A stretch of 11,390 nucleotides of DNA from JAFGED01 sp964551295 (GTDB lineage Bacteria; Chloroflexota; Anaerolineae; B4-G1): the NCBI GenBank assembly GCA_964551295.1, contig CAZKDJ010000137.1:1-11390 (forward strand). The letters run 5' to 3'. This document shows, one piece after another, positions 1 to 5,881 of the stretch. The notes under the pieces were generated by a model. The model was not told where the DNA came from, did not search any database, and saw only the letters and a program-made list of their open reading frames with translations. The translations under genes were made by a program, and so were the position numbers. Each line of letters begins with the position of its first letter. Within the stretch, counting starts at the first letter, position 1.

Positions 1-73
1 GCCCCCCCCACCCCCCCCCCCCCGGGGGGGGGGGGGGGGGGGGGGGCCCCGCCCCCCCCCCCCCACACCCCCC
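1..73. other. C/G homopolymer block, probable contig-end artefact
   Basis: This stretch is almost only C (2-9, 11-23, 47-64 with one G) and an uninterrupted run of 23 G (24-46), with three A residues at 10, 65 and 67. The C and G runs could fold on each other. Nothing else in the window resembles it. It is read through without a stop in the frame of the downstream VWA gene, but only as Pro/Gly repeats that do not belong to a VWA fold. A sequencing or assembly artefact at a contig end (dark-cycle poly-G and its complement) is the simplest reading; a genuine homopolymer tract is possible but unlikely. Confidence 0.75.
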
Positions 74-88
74 ATCTTCCCCTACTTA

Positions 89-715
89 TTGAGAAGATAC
101 GTTGTATACACTATCGGATTGGGGGCAGACGTGAAGGCCCCGGCGCTGGAGCGGATCGCGCGCGAGACCGGCGGCCGGTATTACGAGTGGCCCAGCGGCA
201 GCCAGTTGGTGCAGCTCTATGCCGACATCGCATACGATCTGCAGAGCGAGTACTCGCTGACCTACAGGTCGCCCACGCCGCAGCTCGACGGCACGACGCG
301 CCAGGTGGCGGTGGCGGTCGAGGTCCCGCCGGGTGCAGCCCTGGCGGTGGGGTCGTATGCCGTGGGCGGCACGCTGGCCCCTTCGCTGAATGTATGTTCG
401 TGTGGCGGGGGATTTCTCTTGATGGTTGTGTGGGTTGGTTTGCTGGTTGCGCCGGGGGTATACGACCGCGTGCGCGGGCGGGCACTGGTGATTGAGTCAG
501 CCGCCGAGGTGGAACTCGATCCGCCACCGGCTGCGCCACCTGATGCAGTGACCTGTCCGGCTTGCGGCGAGACGCTGCGGCCTGGAGCGCGTTTTTGTAA
601 GCAGTGTGGTAAGCCGACCCCGGCTGCATCGGGATCGGCGTTAACCTGCGCGTATTGTGGCAAGGCACTGCGGCCCGGCGCCAGGTTTTGCGCAAATTGC
701 GGGCACAGGGTATAG
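89..715 (+). CDS. VWA-domain membrane protein with C-terminal double zinc ribbon (5' truncated)
   Basis: This is the C-terminal part of a larger protein. Position 89 is a TTG chosen only as the first trustworthy codon; the frame stays open to the window edge through the artefact. Residues 5-50 match the last strand and helix of a VWA domain (YTIGLGADV, then ERIARETGGRYY, then LYADIAYDLQ), followed by a beta-rich stretch (YSLTYRSP to about residue 80). A hydrophobic segment at about 103-124 begins with CSCGGG and is followed by Arg residues, which suggests VWA outside and tail inside the cell. Two zinc ribbons close the protein: C156/C159/C170/C173 and C187/C190/C201/C204, each with an R-P-G-A-R-F-C core. 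The metal-binding MIDAS residues would lie in the missing N-terminal part, so ligand binding cannot be judged. The kinase-FHA gene follows after 18 nt, pointing to one operon. The VWA and zinc-ribbon calls are firm; the function is unknown. Confidence 0.85.
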   Translation: MRRYVVYTIGLGADVKAPALERIARETGGRYYEWPSGSQLVQLYADIAYDLQSEYSLTYRSPTPQLDGTTRQVAVAVEVPPGAALAVGSYAVGGTLAPSLNVCSCGGGFLLMVVWVGLLVAPGVYDRVRGRALVIESAAEVELDPPPAAPPDAVTCPACGETLRPGARFCKQCGKPTPAASGSALTCAYCGKALRPGARFCANCGHRV

Positions 716-733
716 TATAGGTTGAGGAAAAAG

Positions 734-1960
734 ATGAGCGATTGGACCGGAAGGACGATCGGCGGCTATCAGATCGCTGATGAGATCGGGAGAGGGGGCA
801 TGGCGATCGTCTTCCGCGCCTACCAGCCTCAGTTGGAGCGCTGGGTGGCCATCAAGATCATGCACACGGAGGTCGATAGCGACGAGTTCCTGGCCCGTTT
901 CCGACGTGAGGCCAAGGCGATCGCTGCGCTGCGTCATCCCAACGTTCTCACCATCTACGATTACGGCGAGGAGGGCGGGATCGCCTACATCGTGATGGAA
1001 TACGTACCCGGCGGGTCTCTCAAGGCGAACCTGACTGATCAGCCAATGGATTGGCCGGATGCGGCGACCCTCGTCATCCCAGTGGGGCGCGCTCTGGCCT
1101 ATGCTCACTCGCAGGGCGTCGTCCATCGAGACGTTAAACCGGCCAACATCCTCCTGGCCCGCCCTGAATGGCCCCTGCTGGCCGATTTTGGGTTGATCAA
1201 GCTGCTGGATCGCCAGCGGGCCATCACCCGGCCTGGCACCAGCCTGGGCACCCCGACCTATTTTTCCCCCGAGCAGGCAGTGGGCAGTGAGATCGATCAT
1301 CGCAGCGACATCTATGGTCTGGCGTTGGTGCTCTACCGCCTGGTGACGGGACGGCTGCCTTTCGATACCCAGTCGCCTATCGAAGCGATGCTGTCTCGCC
1401 TGCACGACGAACCCACGCCTCCCCGTCAATTCTGCCCCCAGGTTTCGCCTCGGCTGGAGAGCGTGATCATGCGCGCGCTATCTCACGATCCGGACGACCG
1501 TCACCTCGACATGGAGGCTCTGGTGGCCGATCTGTCGCGGCTGCCGGGAGCCACAGGGCGGGCCGTCATGCGGTCCTCGCAGGGTGCCCCTGGTGGCACG
1601 ACGGCTCGCCTGGACGACGCTGCCGCCCGGGAAAGCGCGGGTCCACACCTGATCGTGATGGGCACGGGGGCGAGGATATCCCTGTCCGATGAGGAAGAGT
1701 TACTCATTGGCAGAGTCGACCCACATACCACGCTGGCGCCCGACGTCGACCTGGGGGAGCACGGCGGCGGTATGGCGGGCGTCTCGCGCAGTCACGCCCG
1801 GCTGCTGCGTTATCCCGAGGGATGGGTGTTGGAGGATCTGAACAGCACCAATGGCACTTTTGTCAATCATGCGCAGTTGACGCCCGGTCAGCCGGTGCGC
1901 ATCCGCGATGGCGACGTCGTCCGCTGCGGCCAGTTGCTGTTGGAGTTTCATGAGGAGTAG
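734..1960 (+). CDS. Ser/Thr protein kinase with C-terminal FHA domain
   Basis: Predicted soluble Hanks-type Ser/Thr kinase of 408 residues. The ATG at 734 is preferred over an in-frame TTG at 722 because TGAGG (723-727) sits 6 nt upstream of it. The kinase domain spans about residues 12-270: glycine loop GRGGMA (19-24), lysine K41 in VAIK, alphaC E59, catalytic HRD (131-133) with N138, DFG (151-153), SPE (178-180) at the end of the activation segment, and DIYGLALVLY. The activation loop carries several Thr (165, 169, 173, 175) that could be autophosphorylated. A low-complexity linker (about 275-305) leads to an FHA domain (about 305-402) with GR (326-327), S351/S353-H354 and N-S-T-N-G (370-374), the residues that bind phosphothreonine. 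No membrane segment is seen. The FHA domain may bind the kinase's own phospho-loop or a partner's. It stops 12 nt before the next gene. All active-site residues are present; the substrate is unknown. Confidence 0.95.
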   Translation: MSDWTGRTIGGYQIADEIGRGGMAIVFRAYQPQLERWVAIKIMHTEVDSDEFLARFRREAKAIAALRHPNVLTIYDYGEEGGIAYIVMEYVPGGSLKANLTDQPMDWPDAATLVIPVGRALAYAHSQGVVHRDVKPANILLARPEWPLLADFGLIKLLDRQRAITRPGTSLGTPTYFSPEQAVGSEIDHRSDIYGLALVLYRLVTGRLPFDTQSPIEAMLSRLHDEPTPPRQFCPQVSPRLESVIMRALSHDPDDRHLDMEALVADLSRLPGATGRAVMRSSQGAPGGTTARLDDAAARESAGPHLIVMGTGARISLSDEEELLIGRVDPHTTLAPDVDLGEHGGGMAGVSRSHARLLRYPEGWVLEDLNSTNGTFVNHAQLTPGQPVRIRDGDVVRCGQLLLEFHEE

Positions 1961-1975
1961 GAAAAACGGAGGATG
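1951..1975 (+). promoter_or_regulatory. Unusual ribosome-binding arrangement and same-frame stop before the membrane-protein gene
   Basis: The kinase-FHA stop (TAG, 1958-1960) and the next ATG (1973-1975) are in the same reading frame, with four sense codons between and no alternative start. GGAGG (1968-1972) directly abuts the ATG, too close for normal use, while TGAGGAG (1951-1957) lies 15 nt away, rather far. Initiation probably depends on ribosomes finishing the kinase gene (translational coupling or reinitiation). Confidence 0.5.
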
Positions 1976-2848
1976 ACGCTAACTTGTCCTCACTGCAACG
2001 CCACTAATCGTGGCACGGCACAGTTCTGTGCCAAGTGTTCTGAGCCACTCTCAAAGCCGATCACTTCTCGCCTTAACCGTTGGCGCGGTTTGGGATTAAT
2101 AGTCCTTGGAGTGGCGCTTTCCAGCGCCTGGTGGGAACTGGCCCGCGCTTACCCCTTTGCGCCGTACGCCCTCCACGTCCACTCGCTGTCTTGGGATACT
2201 ACGTTTCTTCCGTTTGCGTTCATTGCTCCTCTGTTTGGTATTCTGTTTGGCCCTTGGGTAGGTGGGGGCACCGGGCTTGTGAGCTGGTCGGTGTTTTTTA
2301 GCAGCATATGGGTAGTTGGAGATATGGGTGTGGCATTCTTGGTCATTCCGGTGACCGGTTTTATGCTCGGCGCGCTTCCTGCTTGGCTGATCAAGGATGC
2401 AAACAAGTGGGGATTGGTACTCGGGGTCGGCGCCGGAATCAACTTTCTTTGGGCCCTGATCATTGACCTATGGATATGTGCGGCATACGATGCGTGGTAT
2501 GATTTCTTGTGGCTCACGTTTTTTATTTTGCAAATGACTCTTCCGGCGAACGTGGTACTCTTGCCCTTTTTCGCACGCTGGTTGGTCAACGGCCAGGGAC
2601 GATGGAAGGCGGTGCTCGGGTATGGGATCGCTGTCAACTTGGTGTGGGTTGTAATCAACACCGGTTGGATGCTGCCCGAATTTTATGGATGGGATTTCTG
2701 GTGGTGGATAGGGATCGAGCACATCCTAAAGGCAGCGGGATTCGAACTGCTGCGGGCGCTTCCATCCGTTTTGTTAGTGCCTCTGGTTGCCTTCTGGCTC
2801 GCCGGGGCGGTGCGTCGGTGGGGGTTGTACTGGTGGGATTATCACTAG
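1973..2848 (+). CDS. Trp-rich polytopic membrane protein with N-terminal zinc ribbon
   Basis: A 291-residue protein that I cannot assign to a named family. It opens with a short zinc ribbon, C5/C8/C19/C22 (CPHC then CAKC), followed by a basic stretch and about six hydrophobic segments (roughly 37-54, 78-98, 105-135, 145-170, 175-205, 215-285). There are 25 Trp residues by count, including WWW near residue 245, which is exceptional. A segment with FGPWVGGGTG (about 92-101) recalls substrate-binding (S) components of ECF vitamin transporters, but this is only a resemblance and no ECF energising subunits are nearby. Its codon use is visibly more A/T-rich than that of the flanking genes, suggesting different origin or selection. 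It starts 12 nt after the kinase-FHA gene and ends in an inverted repeat. The zinc ribbon ties it to the VWA and protease genes. The N-terminus should be cytoplasmic by the positive-inside rule. Confidence 0.85.
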   Translation: MTLTCPHCNATNRGTAQFCAKCSEPLSKPITSRLNRWRGLGLIVLGVALSSAWWELARAYPFAPYALHVHSLSWDTTFLPFAFIAPLFGILFGPWVGGGTGLVSWSVFFSSIWVVGDMGVAFLVIPVTGFMLGALPAWLIKDANKWGLVLGVGAGINFLWALIIDLWICAAYDAWYDFLWLTFFILQMTLPANVVLLPFFARWLVNGQGRWKAVLGYGIAVNLVWVVINTGWMLPEFYGWDFWWWIGIEHILKAAGFELLRALPSVLLVPLVAFWLAGAVRRWGLYWWDYH

Positions 2849-2902
2849 TGTTTCGCGGCGTAATAGCACTCTAGTTTGAGCTCGTCGTAGCCGCGAAACA
2901 CT
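2847..2902. repeat. 13-bp perfect inverted repeat between the membrane-protein and kinase genes
   Basis: Arms at 2847-2859 (AGTGTTTCGCGGC) and 2890-2902 (GCCGCGAAACACT) are perfect reverse complements around a 30-nt loop. The left arm overlaps the last two bases of the upstream stop codon, and the right arm ends 17 nt before the start of the next kinase gene. No T-tract follows, so it is not a classic intrinsic terminator. It could be a two-site operator, an mRNA processing or stability hairpin, or a terminator lacking a U-tract. Confidence 0.75.
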
Positions 2903-2919
2903 CAAGATCGGAGTTTGTT

Positions 2920-4710
2920 ATGCTAGACAAAGGCCATACGCTGCAAAACCGCTATCGCATCGTTTCCCTGCTGGGGCAGGGGGGGATGGGAGCGGTCTAT
3001 CGCGCCTGGGATACACGCCTCAATATCCCTGTGGCGCTCAAGGAGATGGTGCCGCAACCTGGGTTGGACGCCGCTACGCTGGTCGAGCTGCGCCGCCAGT
3101 TTCAGCAGGAGGCGACCATTCTGGCCCGTATGACGCACGCGCATTTGGTGCGCGTCACCGACTTTTTCGAGGAGGCGGGCAACGCCTATCTGGTGATGGA
3201 CTTTGTGGAGGGCAGGAGCCTTGCCGATCGCATTGAGAAGGAGGGAGCGCTATCCGAGGAGGAGGTGCTGACCTGGGCGGATCAATTGTTGAGCGCGCTG
3301 GACTATTGCCATGACCAAGGGGTGCTGCATCGGGACATCAAGCCGCAGAACGTGATCATCCGCTCGGACGGCCAGGCGGTGTTGGTCGACTTTGGGCTGG
3401 TCAAGCTGTGGGATCCCAGCGCGCCGCAGACGCGCACGGTGATGCGCGGGATGGGGACGCCGGAGTACGCGCCGCCGGAGCAGTACGAGACGACGGCGGG
3501 ACACACCGATCCCACCAGCGATGTCTATAGCGTGGGTGCAACGCTGTATCACGCGCTGACGGGGCAGTCGCCGCCAACGGCGACGCTGCGTATGGCCGAT
3601 CCATCCCGGTTCGTGCCCATACGGCGGGCAGCGCCCGGCGTGACATCGCAAACCGAGGCGGTGATCTTGAAGGCCATGGAGTTAGTGCGCTCGCAGCGCT
3701 GGCAGAGTGCGCAGGAGATGGCTAGGGCGCTGAAGGGAAGAGCCCCTACCGATACGCCTGCCGTCGCTCGCCCCGTCGTCCCCAAGCGCCAGGCGACGAA
3801 GGTGATGGTGGACGCGCAGCGCCGGGCGCCACAAGCCGCGCCTGTGGCAGGGCCGCGCAAGGCGCGCCGTTTCCCGATGTGGATTTGGGTGCTCGTGGCA
3901 TTGGGTGTGCTGTTGGCGTGTGGGGCGGTGTTTTTGGTGGGCGGGGTCTTGGTTCAGCAGTCCCGGCGGGCGGCTCGGGAGGCTGTTGCCTCTGCTACGG
4001 CGAGCGCCAGGCAGACGGCGGTCGCGCAGGAGGAGGCGACGCGTGCGGCGGCCGAGGCAGCGGTCACCGCCACGGCACAGGCGCAGGTGCAGGCAACGGC
4101 CACGGCGGAGGCGCGCCTCTACCTGCCTCTGCGGGAGGCGTCCGGCTGGCCCGTTGTCCTTGCTGACGATTTCAGCACCGAGGGGAATGGTTGGTCTGTT
4201 GGGGATTATGACGACACGTTGGTGGACGGAAGCCGGAGCATCGATGGAGGTATCTACCGGTGGGAAGCGGAGGCCTTTGATGACTTTGTGTGGTGGTCGA
4301 TTCCCGAAACTGACACGGTCTCTGACCTGTATATGGCCGTGGACGCACAGTTAGTCGACGGTGTCTCGAATGCCCAGTATGGGCTGGTCTTTCGGCGGGG
4401 AGAAAGCAAGGATTATTATCTCGTCTTGGTCAACGACAATGGGTACTATGAGTTTGTCAAGGTGGTTGACAGCGATTGGACGCTCTTGGTTGACTGGACC
4501 GAGACCGCCGCTGTTCGATCTGGCGAGATCAATCGCTTGGAGGTCGTGGCGCAGGGTTCACAGGTCACCTTTTATATCAATGACGAGTATGTCGGAGAGT
4601 TTAGCGACGAGCTTTTGACCAGTGGGCAGTCGGCGTTGGTGGTGGGGTTGAGCGAGGCCGGGGATTCGTCCGTCGTCGAGTTTGATAACTTTGCGTTACG
4701 TACACCTTGA
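2920..4710 (+). CDS. Transmembrane Ser/Thr protein kinase with extracytoplasmic beta-rich sensor domain
   Basis: A 596-residue PknB-like receptor kinase. The ATG is preceded by CGGAG (2909-2913) with 6 nt between. The kinase domain is at about residues 12-275: GQGGMGAVY (19-27), K41, E64, HRD (137-139) with N144, DFG (157-159), an activation loop with T-R-T and G-T-P-E-Y, then APPEQ. A basic, Pro-rich juxtamembrane stretch precedes one membrane segment at about 317-344. Outside the membrane comes an Ala/Thr/Gln-rich stalk (about 350-402), probably a helix or coiled coil, and then a domain of about 185 residues starting at LADDFS (about 413) with Trp-rich beta strands (GLVFRRG, YYLVLVN, VTFYINDEYVGEF, FDNFALR). 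This resembles concanavalin/DUF1080-like jelly rolls that often bind glycans; that role is inference. PASTA repeats, usual in cell-wall-sensing PknB proteins, are absent. It lies between two intergenic hairpins and is probably an input kinase of the block. Confidence 0.95.
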   Translation: MLDKGHTLQNRYRIVSLLGQGGMGAVYRAWDTRLNIPVALKEMVPQPGLDAATLVELRRQFQQEATILARMTHAHLVRVTDFFEEAGNAYLVMDFVEGRSLADRIEKEGALSEEEVLTWADQLLSALDYCHDQGVLHRDIKPQNVIIRSDGQAVLVDFGLVKLWDPSAPQTRTVMRGMGTPEYAPPEQYETTAGHTDPTSDVYSVGATLYHALTGQSPPTATLRMADPSRFVPIRRAAPGVTSQTEAVILKAMELVRSQRWQSAQEMARALKGRAPTDTPAVARPVVPKRQATKVMVDAQRRAPQAAPVAGPRKARRFPMWIWVLVALGVLLACGAVFLVGGVLVQQSRRAAREAVASATASARQTAVAQEEATRAAAEAAVTATAQAQVQATATAEARLYLPLREASGWPVVLADDFSTEGNGWSVGDYDDTLVDGSRSIDGGIYRWEAEAFDDFVWWSIPETDTVSDLYMAVDAQLVDGVSNAQYGLVFRRGESKDYYLVLVNDNGYYEFVKVVDSDWTLLVDWTETAAVRSGEINRLEVVAQGSQVTFYINDEYVGEFSDELLTSGQSALVVGLSEAGDSSVVEFDNFALRTP

Positions 4711-4718
4711 TTTGCCTG

Positions 4719-4764
4719 CTCTCCTGCAGGTTCAGACGTGGTTGCTTCCAGACCTGCGGGAGAG
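4719..4764. repeat. 13-bp hairpin between the receptor-kinase and SPFH-FHA genes
   Basis: CTCTCCTGCAGGT (4719-4731) pairs with ACCTGCGGGAGAG (4752-4764): 12 Watson-Crick pairs and one T.G wobble around a 20-nt loop, in the 77-nt gap after the kinase stop. No T-run follows, so efficient intrinsic termination is doubtful. As RNA it could stabilise the upstream mRNA 3' end or cause partial termination and set the ratio of kinase to downstream proteins. Confidence 0.7.
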
Positions 4765-4787
4765 TGAGCGGGTTGTAGGGATGAGAA

Positions 4788-5858
4788 ATGAACAGACCGT
4801 CGTATATGAACGCGCCACAGGGGCCAGCGATTATGGAAGACCTTGTTTTGCGGGTCAGCCAGCAGCAGGAGACGATGGAGAGGCACCTGGTTCGCCAGGG
4901 CACCGTCGCCGTCGTCCTGCGCAATGGACGTGTGAAAGAAGTCATTACCCCCGGGAGCAGGGTGGTGGTTCGCCTTCCCTTTCAACAGATCGAGATCCGG
5001 CTCGTGGACACCAGGATTCGCAACTTGAGCATCGTCTCTAAGGGCGAGTTCCTGACGATCGATCAATGGCGCGTCAATGTTTCTCTCTGGGTCTCGTACC
5101 GGGTCGTCAATCCTGCGTGCGTCGCCGTCGAGTATGCCGAGCCGGTTCACGCCCTGTATAGCACCGTCAAGGATCTGCTGGGGCAGGTGATCAATCGGCA
5201 GGACTTTCAGACGTTGAGCCAGATGGGACGGCAGGTGGTGCGCCAGCACGTTCTGAGTGGCAGCCCTCAAGTCGAGCAGACGCTGGGTATCGCGCTGACC
5301 GACGTGCGGGTGGATGACCTGACGCTGCCGGAACGGGTGGGGATGGCCTTTGACGAGCGGCAGGTAGCCCAGATGGAGGGCGAGGCCGCCCAGTGGCGGT
5401 TGCGCGGCAAGTGGGAGGACCTGCCCGATTCGGTCAAGCGCAGTCACATGCAGGAGCGCCTGGTCGAGGGATCGATGTTCGTCAATCCGCCGCTTCCGGG
5501 CGCGGTCCACCCCGGCGGGCGGGTCGTCGAGGGCCAAGCAGGGCCGGCGCAGCTGGCGGCCGGGCAGGGGTGGGGCCAATTGGTCATCGTCGGCGGTCCC
5601 AAGCACGGCGTCGTCTTTCTCCTGCGACAGCCAGTTGTGGTCGTCGGACGCGCTGCTGATAACGACATTGTCCTGCAGGATGATTCGGTCTCCGGCCATC
5701 ACGCCCGCATCGAGCTGCGGGGCGCGCAGGTGTTCCTCGTCGATCAAGGCAGCTCCAACGGCACCTGCGTTAACGGTCAGCGGGTGCAGCAGGCACAGTT
5801 ATCCGGTGGTGAGGTGATTTTGATGGGGGATACCCGCCTGCGATTTGATAAAGTGTAG
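4788..5858 (+). CDS. SPFH/band-7 domain protein fused to an FHA domain
   Basis: A 356-residue protein. The ATG at 4788 follows AGGG (4777-4780) by 7 nt; an ATG at 4781 is in another frame. Residues about 15-215 read as an SPFH (stomatin/prohibitin/flotillin/HflK) domain: GTVAVVLRNGRVKEVITPG, then RLVDTRIRNLSI, EFLTIDQWRVNVSLWVSYRV, and a helical end with VDDLTLPERVGMAFDERQVAQMEGEA. Unlike most SPFH proteins it has no N-terminal hydrophobic anchor, so it may be cytosolic or peripherally attached. A Gly/Pro-rich linker (about 242-262) leads to an FHA domain (about 265-354) with GR (287-288), S302, H305 and N324-G325-T326, the canonical phosphothreonine-binding set. SPFH proteins form rings and scaffolds; with FHA this one could cluster phosphorylated membrane partners such as the neighbouring kinases. 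That role is inference. The downstream protease gene begins 23 nt after its stop, so they are almost surely co-transcribed. Confidence 0.9.
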   Translation: MNRPSYMNAPQGPAIMEDLVLRVSQQQETMERHLVRQGTVAVVLRNGRVKEVITPGSRVVVRLPFQQIEIRLVDTRIRNLSIVSKGEFLTIDQWRVNVSLWVSYRVVNPACVAVEYAEPVHALYSTVKDLLGQVINRQDFQTLSQMGRQVVRQHVLSGSPQVEQTLGIALTDVRVDDLTLPERVGMAFDERQVAQMEGEAAQWRLRGKWEDLPDSVKRSHMQERLVEGSMFVNPPLPGAVHPGGRVVEGQAGPAQLAAGQGWGQLVIVGGPKHGVVFLLRQPVVVVGRAADNDIVLQDDSVSGHHARIELRGAQVFLVDQGSSNGTCVNGQRVQQAQLSGGEVILMGDTRLRFDKV

Positions 5859-5866
5859 TATCTTCT

Positions 5867-5875
5867 TGAGGAGGT
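5867..5875 (+). promoter_or_regulatory. Strong Shine-Dalgarno of the first protease gene
   Basis: TGAGGAGGT is nearly a full anti-16S match. From the GGAGG core (5870-5874) to the ATG at 5882 there are 7 nt, while an in-frame GTG at 5879 would leave only 4. This decides for the ATG start. Confidence 0.75.
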
Positions 5876-5881
5876 TGTGTG

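Noticed and set aside
24..46. Poly-G run as a G-quadruplex or phase-variation tract
   Set aside because: It lies in a block of complementary C/G runs at the contig start that interrupts a coding domain; an artefact is the better explanation.
722..733. TTG at 722 as the start of the kinase-FHA gene
   Set aside because: It overlaps the ribosome-binding TGAGG that serves the ATG at 734 and has no such site of its own at proper spacing.
2847..2902. Inverted repeat as the end of an insertion sequence or an attachment site
   Set aside because: No transposase or integrase is nearby, no flanking direct repeats are seen, and the arms form one short hairpin and do not bracket an element.
4572..5747. 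A 391-codon open frame on the minus strand
   Set aside because: It is antisense to the receptor-kinase end and the SPFH-FHA gene and shows no domain. It is a shadow of the coding strand.
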